From: Flavobacteriales bacterium UBA7325 | GTDB lineage: Bacteria; Bacteroidota; Bacteroidia; Flavobacteriales_D; Crocinitomicaceae | Reading direction: 5' to 3' | Assembly (NCBI GenBank): GCA_002471375.1 | Contig: DKPV01000102.1 | Coordinates: forward strand, 10,248-21,302 | DNA: 11,055 bases | In this document: positions 1-6,983 of the stretch, in pieces | Layout of the letters: the number at the start of each line of letters is the position of its first letter | Numbering within the stretch: the first letter of the stretch is position 1 | The notes under the pieces: generated by a model | The model's database searches: none | The model's input: the letters and a program-made list of their open reading frames with translations, nothing else | Told to the model about the DNA's origin: nothing | Program-made: the position numbers and the translations under genes

Positions 1-1539
1 TACTTTAATATCCATTTGACAAGCTGTAATACCCGCTGATGTTCCAGTAATTTTGAAATCCATATCTCCAAGGTGATCTTCATCTCCAAGGATATCAGAT
101 AATACTGCGAATTTATCTCCTTCAGTAACCAATCCCATCGCGATTCCAGAAACTGGAGCTTTGATTTGAATACCACCGTCCATCAATGCAAGCGTACCAG
201 CACAAACTGTCGCCATTGAAGATGAACCATTAGATTCAAGGATTTCAGACACTAGACGAATCGTGTAAGAATTATCGTCTGGAAGAACTGGCTTCAATGC
301 TCTTAAAGCAAGGTTACCATGTCCAATCTCACGACGAGATGTTCCACGAATTGGTCTCTCTTCTCCTGTTGAGAATGGAGGGAAGTTGTAATGCAACATG
401 AAAGGTACGCTATCAGTAAAGGTAACGTCATCAATTCTTTGCTCATCCATCTTACCACCTAATGTAAGTGTAGTCAACGATTGAGTCTCACCACGCGTAA
501 ACACAGCAGAACCGTGAACCATTGGTAAGTAATCAACTTCAGCCCAGATAGGACGGATCTCATTGAAATCACGACCATCCAAACGAATTTTCTCGTTTAA
601 CATTACGTCACGAACTGCTTTCTTCATTGCTGCTTTGAAGTATACAGAAAGGTATTTACCTACAACTGCTAATTCTTCTTCAGAATGTGAATCAATCAAT
701 TCTTGTTTAACTGCACCAAATAATTCAGCACGCTTCTCTTTTGAAGCTAAGCCTTGACGAGCAACGGCAGCACATTTTTCATATGCAAACTCCATAACTT
801 TCTCGCGAACCTCATCATCATGATCCTCGTGCGAATATGTTCTTTTCGTTTGTGCAGCCGGTACTTCAGCAGCCAAATCCAATTGGAATTGACATTGCTC
901 CTTAATTGACTCATGAGCAACTTTGATGATTTCTACCATCTCAGACTCTTGAATCTCGAGCATTTCACCCTCCACCATTACGATGTTATCAATTGTTCCA
1001 GCGATCATACAGTCAATATCCGATGCAGCCATCTCTTCCAACGTTGGGTTGATGATGAATTTACCGTCTACTCTACCTACACGTACTTCAGACATTGGTC
1101 CATTGAATGGAATGTCAGACACAGCGATTGCACAAGATGCTGCAAAACCTGCAAGTGCATCTGGGCTATTCACTCCGTCATAAGCAATCAATTGCATCAT
1201 CAACTGTACTCCTGCATGGTAATCATCCGGGAATAATGGTCTCAATGCTCTATCAACAAGACGCATCACAAGAATCTCGCGCTCAGATGGACGTGCTTCT
1301 CTTCTGAAGAATCCTCCGGGAATACGACCGTCCGCCGCAAATTTCTCTTTGTAATCTACTGTAAGCGGAAGGAAATCTACTCCTTCTCTCGCTTCTGGAT
1401 TAGCAACTACTGTTGCTAAAATCATTGTGTCGCCCATTCGTAACACTACCGATCCGTCAGCTTGCTTCGCTAGCTTTCCAGTCTCGATGGAGATTTCTTT
1501 TCCTCCGGTAATGATGGACTTTTTTGTTCCTATGTTCAT
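1..1539 (-). CDS. pnp: Polynucleotide phosphorylase, 3' end cut by the window
   Basis: Phosphorolytic 3'-to-5' exoribonuclease that degrades RNA with inorganic phosphate and releases nucleoside diphosphates; cytoplasmic, acting in mRNA decay. Translating the minus strand from the ATG at 1539 gives 513 uninterrupted codons to the window edge. Visible parts are a first RNase PH-like core (about residues 1-220) with the RNA-contact FFRR loop at 77-80, an all-helical linker (about 240-315), and a second RNase PH core carrying GSAVFTRGETQ, RREIGHG and NGSSSM phosphate-site motifs. The segment EDHLGDMDFK holds D488, D494 and K496, which match the E. coli catalytic D486, D492 and K494. The family is usually about 700 residues, so the end of the second core and the KH and S1 RNA-binding domains lie off the window. 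It sits downstream of rpsO in the conserved rpsO-pnp order, separated by a terminator-like hairpin and a structured leader. The start agrees with the family N-terminus. Identification is very secure. Confidence 0.97.
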   Translation of the reverse strand, partial: MNIGTKKSIITGGKEISIETGKLAKQADGSVVLRMGDTMILATVVANPEAREGVDFLPLTVDYKEKFAADGRIPGGFFRREARPSEREILVMRLVDRALRPLFPDDYHAGVQLMMQLIAYDGVNSPDALAGFAASCAIAVSDIPFNGPMSEVRVGRVDGKFIINPTLEEMAASDIDCMIAGTIDNIVMVEGEMLEIQESEMVEIIKVAHESIKEQCQFQLDLAAEVPAAQTKRTYSHEDHDDEVREKVMEFAYEKCAAVARQGLASKEKRAELFGAVKQELIDSHSEEELAVVGKYLSVYFKAAMKKAVRDVMLNEKIRLDGRDFNEIRPIWAEVDYLPMVHGSAVFTRGETQSLTTLTLGGKMDEQRIDDVTFTDSVPFMLHYNFPPFSTGEERPIRGTSRREIGHGNLALRALKPVLPDDNSYTIRLVSEILESNGSSSMATVCAGTLALMDGGIQIKAPVSGIAMGLVTEGDKFAVLSDILGDEDHLGDMDFKITGTSAGITACQMDIKV

Positions 1540-1559
1540 ATTTAATTTATTTACAATTT

Positions 1560-1606
1560 TTAGCTCTGTTACTCCTTTTCCTGACATCCACAGAGCTAAG
1601 ATGTCA
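1560..1606 (-). promoter_or_regulatory. Structured pnp 5' leader with two competing stems
   Basis: Seen directly on the minus strand, in transcript order: arm B5 (1606-1600), arm A5 (1599-1590), arm B3 (1588-1582), arm A3 (1569-1560). Stem B is 7 perfect base pairs (TGACATC/GATGTCA) around an 11-base loop. Stem A is 10 perfect base pairs (TTAGCTCTGT/ACAGAGCTAA) around a 20-base loop. The pairs interleave, so each stem uses the loop of the other. The purine-rich AGGAAAAGGAG (1582-1572) lies mostly in the loop of stem A. The pnp ATG follows about 20 bases later after an AT-rich stretch. In E. coli, pnp is autoregulated through its leader by RNase III and PNPase itself; a similar role here is inference. 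Confidence 0.5.
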
Positions 1607-1642
1607 AAAAGGGCAGTCGAATATTATTCGAATGCCCCCTTT
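1606..1642 (-). terminator. rpsO-pnp intergenic hairpin with T-run
   Basis: On the minus strand the 37 bases fold into a 17-bp stem with one mismatch and two G-T wobbles, closed by a 3-base AAT loop. The core includes GGGC/GCCC and TTCGAAT/ATTCGA pairing, and the 3' arm ends in five T residues at 1610-1606. This is the shape of an intrinsic terminator. It lies about 23 bases after the rpsO stop and ahead of pnp, where E. coli has both a leaky terminator and an RNase III site. It may therefore attenuate or process the rpsO-pnp transcript rather than end it fully. Confidence 0.75.
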
Positions 1643-1664
1643 AATCTTTTATATGTGATTGATC

Positions 1665-1934
1665 TTAGCGACGAAGCTTAAGTTCTTTCACAATTGCACG
1701 GTATCTTGCGATATCCGTCGATTCCAGGTAGTTAAGTAAACTTCTACGCTTACCTACTAACAATTGAAGTGCTCTTTGCGTACCATAATCCTTACGGTTC
1801 TTTTTCAAGTGCTCTGTAAGGTGAGAGATACGGTAAGTGAACAATGCGATTTGTGCTTCTGATGAACCAGTGTTAGCTTCTGATCCTCCGTGCTTTTTAA
1901 AGATCGCTTTCTTTTCTTTTGAATCTAAATACAT
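1665..1934 (-). CDS. rpsO: 30S ribosomal protein S15
   Basis: Primary-binding protein of the small ribosomal subunit. It contacts the central domain of 16S rRNA (helices 20-22) and helps form a bridge to the 50S subunit. The 89-residue product has the standard length of the bacterial family and its hallmark segments: the TGSSEAQIA region near residues 22-29, the TYRISHLTEHLK helix, the rRNA-contacting HLKKNRKDYGTQRAL stretch, and the VGKRRSLLNYL helix. It starts at an ATG preceded by an AT-rich leader without a Shine-Dalgarno site, normal for Bacteroidota. It has its own promoter upstream (TACATTTG at 1992-1985) and is followed by a strong hairpin before pnp. In E. coli S15 represses its own translation through a leader pseudoknot; I do not see that exact structure here. 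Identification is certain. Confidence 0.98.
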   Translation of the reverse strand: MYLDSKEKKAIFKKHGGSEANTGSSEAQIALFTYRISHLTEHLKKNRKDYGTQRALQLLVGKRRSLLNYLESTDIARYRAIVKELKLRR

Positions 1935-1965
1935 TCCAATATTTGTTTAATGATTTTTATGTACT

Positions 1966-1980
1966 GTCTCGCTTTAAGAC
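1966..1980 (-). promoter_or_regulatory. Small hairpin at the start of the rpsO leader
   Basis: The minus strand reads GTCTT-AAAGC-GAGAC, a 5-bp stem (one G-T wobble) with a 5-base loop. It lies 5 bases after the TAnnTTTG promoter element, so it would be at or next to the mRNA 5' end. It could stabilise the message or take part in feedback, but the stem is short and could be chance. Confidence 0.3.
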
Positions 1981-1984
1981 GGGG

Positions 1985-1992
1985 CAAATGTA
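1985..1992 (-). promoter_or_regulatory. rpsO promoter, -7 element TACATTTG
   Basis: The minus strand carries TACATTTG followed by CCCC, an exact match to the Bacteroidota primary-sigma -7 consensus TAnnTTTG. It ends about 50 bases upstream of the rpsO start. No clear TTG-type -33 element is visible at the usual spacing; an AT-only dyad occupies that place. Confidence 0.6.
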
Positions 1993-1994
1993 GT

Positions 1995-2011
1995 GTTTTT
2001 ATTTTAAAAAC
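1995..2011 (-). terminator. AT-only hairpin downstream of accD (weak)
   Basis: A perfect 7-bp inverted repeat (GTTTTTA and TAAAAAC) with a 3-base loop, 36 bases after the accD stop. All but one pair are A-T, so the stem is weak. It may mark the end of the fbaA-accD transcript or simply be an AT-rich promoter spacer for rpsO. Confidence 0.25.
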
Positions 2012-2046
2012 GACTCATTGCTGATTTAATTAGATTTACTTCTTTA

Positions 2047-2895
2047 TTAATTCTGTTTGAAGAATTTCAAAGACAATGCTAATGTTTCCTTAAGGTTTGG
2101 TCTCTCAACAATGTAATCAAGAAATCCATGCTCCAAAACAAACTCAGATCGTTGGAAGCCATCTGGTAGATCGCGACCAATCGTTTCTCTTACAATTCTG
2201 GGCCCTGCGAAACCGATCAACGCATCTGGCTCAGCGATATTTATATCACCCAACATTGCAAAGGATGCAGTTACACCACCAGTAGTCGGATCTGTAAGGA
2301 AAGATATATACGGAAGTTTTGCTTCTGCTAGTTGACCAAGTTTCCCTGAAACTTTTGCCATTTGCATCAATGAAAGTCCAGCTTCCATCATTCGAGCCCC
2401 TCCTGACTTGGAGATAATCATGAATGGGCACTTTCCTTTGATTGAAGCATCAATTGCTCGTGCAATCTTTTCCCCCATTACTGACCCCATAGATCCTCCA
2501 ATGAAAGAAAAATCCATTGCTGCAATCACAATATCTTCACCGTTTAGTTTCCCTTTAGCCGTTCGAATAGCATCTTTCAATCCTGTCTTCTTCTGAGAAG
2601 CCTTTACACGATCCGTGTATTTCTTAGAATCCTCAAACTTCAATGGATCTCCAGAGATTAATTTCGGATTCAACTCTTTGTATTTACCTTCATCAAAAAG
2701 TAATTCAAAATATTGCTGCGATCCAATTCTTTCGTGATGATTACAACGGTCACACACGTAGAAATTCTTCTCTAAATCGTCAGAAGAAAAAATCGTCTTA
2801 CAATTCGAACATTTCTTCCACAACCCTTCTGGAGTTTCCTTCTTCTCGTTCGTGGATGTTGTTATTCCTTCTTTCTCTCGTTTAAACCAACTCAT
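2047..2895 (-). CDS. accD: Acetyl-CoA carboxylase carboxyltransferase, beta subunit
   Basis: With AccA it forms the cytoplasmic carboxyltransferase that moves CO2 from biotin on AccB to acetyl-CoA, making malonyl-CoA, the first committed step of fatty acid synthesis. The 282-residue product has the normal length. An N-terminal four-cysteine zinc ribbon is present (C29, C32, C48, C51). The crotonase-fold body includes GGSMGSVMG (133-141), SGGARM (164-169), the glycine-rich TDPTTGG oxyanion region (201-207) and GFAGPRIV (228-235). The ATG start at 2895 fits the family N-terminus (MSWFKR). It lies 53 bases downstream of fbaA on the same strand with no recognisable promoter between them, so the two are probably co-transcribed. 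accA is not in the window; in many bacteria accA and accD are unlinked. Secure identification. Confidence 0.97.
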   Translation of the reverse strand: MSWFKREKEGITTSTNEKKETPEGLWKKCSNCKTIFSSDDLEKNFYVCDRCNHHERIGSQQYFELLFDEGKYKELNPKLISGDPLKFEDSKKYTDRVKASQKKTGLKDAIRTAKGKLNGEDIVIAAMDFSFIGGSMGSVMGEKIARAIDASIKGKCPFMIISKSGGARMMEAGLSLMQMAKVSGKLGQLAEAKLPYISFLTDPTTGGVTASFAMLGDINIAEPDALIGFAGPRIVRETIGRDLPDGFQRSEFVLEHGFLDYIVERPNLKETLALSLKFFKQN

Positions 2896-2913
2896 GCTGT
2901 CTTAACTATTTGT

Positions 2914-2946
2914 GTACTGATCAGACTGATCTGTTTCAGCAAGTAC
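2914..2946 (-). repeat. Nested repeats in the fbaA-accD gap
   Basis: The 53-base gap holds a 9-bp tandem repeat differing at one base (ACTGATCAG at 2916-2924, ACTGATCTG at 2925-2933). It also holds a perfect inverted repeat GATCA-GAC-TGATC (2919-2931) enclosed by an outer pair GTACT/AGTAC (2914-2918 and 2942-2946). In RNA it could form a small branched or bulged hairpin just after the fbaA stop and before the accD start. It has no T-run, so processing or a weak attenuator fits better than termination. Confidence 0.4.
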
Positions 2947-2948
2947 TA

Positions 2949-4019
2949 TTAAAGTGTATTAACGTTATTAAGGTCAGAGAATGAACGCTCTAATCTTTTA
3001 ACGAACGCTATCTCCCCCTCTCTAATCCATTTCCTTGGATCGTAATATTTTTTATTTGGCTCCTCCTCTCCTTCAGGGTTTCCAATTTGTGTCTTTAAGT
3101 AATCTACCTTAGCTTCGAAGTAATCACGACACCCTTCAGTGAACGCAAATTGAAGATCCGTATCAATATTCATTTTAATTACACCATAACCAATTGCTTC
3201 TCGGATTTCTTCAAGCGTAGATCCAGATCCTCCATGAAAAACAAAGTCAACAGGATTTTTTGAATCCGTATTGAACTTCTCTACGATGTGTGCTTGAGAA
3301 TTCATTAAAATCTTCGGAGTCAACTTAACGTTACCTGGCTTATATACTCCATGCACATTACCGAATGAAGCTGCGATAGTAAATCGATCACTAATCTTGC
3401 TCAACTCTTCATAAGCATATGCAACTTCTTCAGGTTGAGTATACAATTTTGAAACGTCTACATCAGAATTATCTACACCATCTTCTTCACCGCCTGTAAT
3501 TCCAAGCTCAATTTCTAATGTCATTCCAATCTTACTCATACGCTCAAGATAGTGCTTACAAGTTTCTATATTATCCTCAAGTGACTCTTCCGAAAGATCA
3601 ATCATGTGAGAACTATACAATGGCTTACCGCGCTCAGCGAAGAACTTCTCACCGGCATCTAACAATCCGTCGATCCAAGGTAAAAGTTTACGTGCTGCAT
3701 GATCAGTATGCATAATAACCGTAGCTCCGTATAATTCGACCATCTCATGAACATGCTTTGCTCCAAGAACGGCACCTTTAATACTCGCTGCATAATTATC
3801 ATTGATTACGCCCTTACCTGCATAAAATTGAGCACCTCCATTTGAGAACTGTATGACAACTGGAGCATTCATCATTGACGCTGCTTCCATAACACCATTA
3901 ACAGTGCTTGTGTTGGTAACATTTACTGCAGGAAGTGCAAACCCTTTCTCTTTTGCGTAAGAAAAGATATTTTGAACTTCATCTCCTGTTGCTACTCCTG
4001 GCTTAATTCCGTGACTCAT
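2949..4019 (-). CDS. fbaA: Class II fructose-bisphosphate aldolase
   Basis: Zinc-dependent aldolase that reversibly cleaves fructose 1,6-bisphosphate to dihydroxyacetone phosphate and glyceraldehyde 3-phosphate in glycolysis and gluconeogenesis; cytoplasmic. The 356-residue length and sequence match the E. coli FbaA-like subgroup. Visible active-site elements are HTDHA with catalytic D106 and zinc ligand H107, ELGITGGEEDG with E171 and E178/E179, zinc ligand H223 in FGNVHG, zinc ligand H262 in FHGGSGS, and the phosphate-binding NIDTD (284-288). The start at 4019 gives the expected MSHGIKPGV N-terminus. A TAnnTTTG promoter lies about 32 bases upstream. accD follows at 53 bases and is probably in the same transcript. 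No lesion or unusual feature was seen. Very secure. Confidence 0.97.
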   Translation of the reverse strand: MSHGIKPGVATGDEVQNIFSYAKEKGFALPAVNVTNTSTVNGVMEAASMMNAPVVIQFSNGGAQFYAGKGVINDNYAASIKGAVLGAKHVHEMVELYGATVIMHTDHAARKLLPWIDGLLDAGEKFFAERGKPLYSSHMIDLSEESLEDNIETCKHYLERMSKIGMTLEIELGITGGEEDGVDNSDVDVSKLYTQPEEVAYAYEELSKISDRFTIAASFGNVHGVYKPGNVKLTPKILMNSQAHIVEKFNTDSKNPVDFVFHGGSGSTLEEIREAIGYGVIKMNIDTDLQFAFTEGCRDYFEAKVDYLKTQIGNPEGEEEPNKKYYDPRKWIREGEIAFVKRLERSFSDLNNVNTL

Positions 4020-4050
4020 TTTACACTAATTTACGAAGTTTATCGGAGAA

Positions 4051-4058
4051 CAAAATTA
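4051..4058 (-). promoter_or_regulatory. fbaA promoter, -7 element TAATTTTG
   Basis: The minus strand reads TAATTTTG, matching the Bacteroidota TAnnTTTG consensus, about 32 bases before the fbaA ATG. A -33 TTG is not clear; TTTCG lies about 20 bases upstream at best. It is the only such element seen ahead of fbaA, so it probably drives fbaA-accD. Confidence 0.55.
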
Positions 4059-4158
4059 GCAATTAATCCTATGGATGCGAAAGAGACAGTGATTTTGTTT
4101 TTCACTTGAGTTATGTACTGAGTGAATCTTGAAATATATCCATTATGGCAGATACAGG

Positions 4159-4188
4159 TTGTAATGATTTTCAATTAGGCTATCTTTG
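4159..4188 (+). promoter_or_regulatory. Plus-strand promoter TTG-N19-TATCTTTG
   Basis: TTG at 4159-4161 and TATCTTTG at 4181-4188, separated by 19 bases, match the two-part Bacteroidota promoter (TTG, then TAnnTTTG at about 19-21 bases). It is the best two-part match in the window. It would begin transcripts near 4192-4195, just ahead of a lipoprotein-like remnant and upstream of the helicase gene, which lies about 370 bases further on. Confidence 0.6.
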
Positions 4189-4207
4189 ATACAATCAATC
4201 GCTATAT

Positions 4208-4472
4208 AAGGACAAAAAAGTACCTTTTCTCGCTTCAATTTTCGTCCTCGCAGTTGTTCCCGGCTGTAATCTGTATAATAAAAATTCGAATATGATTTTG
4301 CTTTTACTCCTGAGAACCAATTATCGGTAAGCCTAACACCTGGAGTCCCAGCTATGATTTTATCAGTTGGCTGGAAGCACTGGTTACATCTGCGGGATGT
4401 ACGATGATCTCAAACTATACATTCCAAAATCGAAGCAAAAACACAGACGGAATTAGCAAAGAAAAACTCTAG
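4208..4472 (+). pseudogene. Remnant of a small lipoprotein gene
   Basis: From 4208 one frame encodes a lipoprotein-like N-terminus: basic KDKK, a hydrophobic run, then the lipobox-like VVPGC, with the cysteine codon at 4265-4267 followed by NLYNKNSN. No ATG, GTG or TTG precedes it in frame; the frame runs back to a TGA at 4187-4189. It stops at TAA 4328-4330. Coding-like text continues in the other two frames: one reads YDFAFTPENQLSVSLTPGVPA from 4291, another EALVTSAGCTMISNYTF and ends at TAG 4470-4472, and the first frame again reads GYICGMYDDLKLYIPKSK near 4382-4435. I cannot tell which later frame is ancestral. A good promoter sits directly upstream. Reading: a lipoprotein gene that lost its start and gained frameshifts. 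The protein family is not recognised; chance ORF fragments remain possible for the 3' part. Confidence 0.42.
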
Positions 4473-4503
4473 CTAATTAGAAATGTTTTGCCTTCAAAAT
4501 CAG

Positions 4504-4511
4504 TATATTTG
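4504..4511 (+). promoter_or_regulatory. Helicase gene promoter, -7 element TATATTTG
   Basis: TATATTTG matches TAnnTTTG and lies 56 bases before the ATG at 4568. The nearest TTTG upstream (4487-4490) is only 13 bases away, shorter than the usual -33 spacing, so only the -7 element is supported. The leader is AT-rich without a Shine-Dalgarno site. Confidence 0.5.
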
Positions 4512-4567
4512 AAGTCTGTCAAAAACCTTTTTAATTTTAAGGTCACAAGTCCACAGAAACATCAATT

Positions 4568-6862
4568 ATGGGTTATTTAGAAGAGTTAAACGATAGTCAA
4601 CGCGTCGCCGTTGAAAATATAGAGGGACCAACTATGGTCATTGCTGGTGCAGGGTCTGGAAAAACTCGTGTACTTACCTATCGGATTGCTCACATGATGA
4701 AACTAGGAATCGATCCGTTCAATATCATGGCGCTGACCTTCACCAACAAGGCGGCTCGTGAGATGGTTGAAAGAATTGGTGAAATTGTTGGTCCAGGTGA
4801 GGCTCGAAATATCACGATGGGTACGTTTCACTCAGTGTTTTCACGGATTTTACGGATTAACTCAGATCGACTCGGCTATCCTAGCAACTTTACGATCTAT
4901 GACACTCAAGATTCAAAGAGTCTACTCAAAGATATTGTCAAGCAATTTAATTTGGATGACAAGGCGTATAAACCTGGCAACGTACTAGGGCGAATCTCAG
5001 CAGCGAAAAACAACCTAATATCGCCCGAATCCTACGCGATGAACGAAGACATCAAATTAGAAGACAAGATGGCTAAGCGACCAGAAATGGCACGCATCTA
5101 TAAAACATATGCTGCAAGATGTTTCAAAGCAGGCGCTATGGACTTTGATGATTTACTCTATCAGACAAATGTTTTGCTCCGTGACTTCCCAGATGTACTT
5201 TCTTACTATCAACAAAAGTTTAAATACATACTCGTTGATGAGTATCAGGATACGAACCACGCACAATACCTAATTGTAAAAAAATTGGCAGCGGTTTTTG
5301 AGAACATCTGTGTTGTCGGAGATGATGCACAAAGTATCTACTCCTTTCGAGGAGCAAATATTAAGAACATTCTAAATTTCAAACGTGATTATCCTGATTT
5401 CAAACTGTACAAGCTAGAGCAAAATTACAGAAGCACTAAGAACATCGTTGAAGCTGCGAATGGAGTAATTGCTAAAAACAAAGATCAGATTAAAAAGAAG
5501 GTCTGGACTTCGAATGATAGCGGAGATAAAATCAGCGTGATTAGGACTCTAACGGACAATGAAGAAGGGAAACTAGTTACCAATAAGATTTATGATAAAT
5601 CAAAGAGTGATGGTCTAGTGTACAACGATTTCGCAATCTTGTATAGAACAAATAAACAATCACGCTCATTTGAGGAATCACTTCGAAAACTGAATATACC
5701 CTACAAAATATATGGTGGATTATCATTCTATCAGCGAAAGGAAATTAAAGATATTCTCTCCTACTTCAGACTTGCTGCAAATAACAAGGATGAGGAAGCT
5801 CTGAAACGGGTGATCAACTATCCAAAACGAGGAATTGGTAAAACATCCTTTCAAAATATCATTATTGCTGCAGCTCAATATGGAGTGAGTCCATGGGAAG
5901 TGATTTCAAATTTCGCGCAATATCCAGTGAACATTAATTCTGGCGCGAAAAATCGAATTAGTGCATTTGCTACCATGATTCAGAGTTTTAGCGCTCAGAT
6001 GGACAAGATGGACGGCTATGCTCTTGCGCAAGAAATTGCTAAGACAAGTGGGATATTGAAGGAACTCCACACAGACAAAGACAAAGGGCCAGAAGAAGTT
6101 GAGCGATACGCAAATATTGAGCAACTCCTCTCAGGTATTAAGGAATTTACCACTGCACGTGCCGACGATGAGTCCAAAGCATTGTCGGAGTTCATGCTAG
6201 ATGTTGCACTGCTTACAGATGCAGATGCTACCGAAGATGAGGATCGAAACCACGTTACTTTGATGACCATCCACTCAAGTAAGGGCCTAGAGTTTAAACA
6301 TGTTTATCTAGTTGGACTTGAAGAGAATTTATTCCCATCTCAAATGGCTTTGAACTCAAGAACAGATCTTGAGGAGGAGAGAAGGCTATTCTATGTTGCA
6401 GTTACTCGCGCAAAAAAAACATGCACACTAACCTACTCAACATCACGTTTTCAATGGGGTAATTTAATCACTGCTGAGCCAAGTCGTTTTCTGGATGAAA
6501 TTGACGAGCAATTTTTAAAACATGAGTCTCCACCACGTGCAGCTGGTAGATCATTATCGGGAAGATCATTCAATCGCACAACACCAACTGGAGGATTAAA
6601 TCGTCAATTGAACTCAAGATCTCTGAAACCACTTAAGTCGGTAACCTCAGGCAGTTCAACAGAATCAACTGACACGACCTTCGGAGCAGATATTCACTTA
6701 AAAGTTGGATATAATGTAGAACATGACAGGTTCGGAAAGGGCAAGGTTACAAAGATTGAAGGCTCTGGATCAGATACGAAAGCGAGTATCTTCTTTCCAA
6801 GGCATGGCTCTAAGACTATGCTTCTCACTTTTGCTAAATTGAAGGTTCTTGATAACGATTAA
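4568..6862 (+). CDS. uvrD: UvrD/PcrA-type ATP-dependent DNA helicase
   Basis: Superfamily 1A 3'-to-5' helicase that unwinds DNA in repair, removes recombinase filaments and works with RNA polymerase; cytoplasmic. The 764-residue protein is complete. Motifs in order: Q motif LNDSQRVAVE (7-16), Walker A AGAGSGKT (26-33), motif Ia LTFTNKAAREM (56-66), Ib GTFHSV (85-90), Walker B ILVDEYQDT (221-229), motif III VVGDDAQSIYSFRGA (249-263), motif IV LEQNYRST (283-290), motif V VTLMTIHSSKGLEF (563-576) and motif VI EERRLFYVAVTRAK (603-616). A Ser/Arg-rich linker (about 650-705) leads to a C-terminal module (711-761) with VGYNVEHDRFGKGKV, the PcrA/UvrD tudor-like RNA polymerase-binding domain. That domain favours UvrD/PcrA over Rep. 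It stands alone on the plus strand between two decayed genes and may also receive transcription from the promoter at 4159. Family call secure; UvrD versus PcrA naming is a convention. Confidence 0.96.
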   Translation: MGYLEELNDSQRVAVENIEGPTMVIAGAGSGKTRVLTYRIAHMMKLGIDPFNIMALTFTNKAAREMVERIGEIVGPGEARNITMGTFHSVFSRILRINSDRLGYPSNFTIYDTQDSKSLLKDIVKQFNLDDKAYKPGNVLGRISAAKNNLISPESYAMNEDIKLEDKMAKRPEMARIYKTYAARCFKAGAMDFDDLLYQTNVLLRDFPDVLSYYQQKFKYILVDEYQDTNHAQYLIVKKLAAVFENICVVGDDAQSIYSFRGANIKNILNFKRDYPDFKLYKLEQNYRSTKNIVEAANGVIAKNKDQIKKKVWTSNDSGDKISVIRTLTDNEEGKLVTNKIYDKSKSDGLVYNDFAILYRTNKQSRSFEESLRKLNIPYKIYGGLSFYQRKEIKDILSYFRLAANNKDEEALKRVINYPKRGIGKTSFQNIIIAAAQYGVSPWEVISNFAQYPVNINSGAKNRISAFATMIQSFSAQMDKMDGYALAQEIAKTSGILKELHTDKDKGPEEVERYANIEQLLSGIKEFTTARADDESKALSEFMLDVALLTDADATEDEDRNHVTLMTIHSSKGLEFKHVYLVGLEENLFPSQMALNSRTDLEEERRLFYVAVTRAKKTCTLTYSTSRFQWGNLITAEPSRFLDEIDEQFLKHESPPRAAGRSLSGRSFNRTTPTGGLNRQLNSRSLKPLKSVTSGSSTESTDTTFGADIHLKVGYNVEHDRFGKGKVTKIEGSGSDTKASIFFPRHGSKTMLLTFAKLKVLDND

Positions 6863-6983
6863 TCACCCAGAAAAGAACCATTAAGTCTCATCTGTATTCT
6901 TTTTAACGAATAATTATACGAGTCTCTTCGAACCTTTACCCATGATTTTCCGTCTAGGGAAATGAATGCACTAATTCAACACT

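Noticed and set aside
563..1681. Several plus-strand ORFs of 64-107 codons
   Set aside because: They are antisense to the conserved minus-strand pnp frame and its leader, have no recognisable motifs, and follow its codon pattern in shadow.
4101..4126. Dyad TTCACT/AGTGAA between the fbaA promoter and the plus-strand promoter
   Set aside because: Six pairs with a 14-base centre in AT-rich DNA can occur by chance, and no second copy marks it as an operator.
5906..6270. Minus-strand ORFs of 72 and 84 codons
   Set aside because: They lie entirely opposite the well-supported helicase frame, overlap one another and show no family signal.
6871..6903. Inverted repeat AAAAGAA/TTCTTTT after the helicase stop
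   Set aside because: Seven AT-rich pairs around a 19-base loop give a weak fold; not enough to call a terminator.
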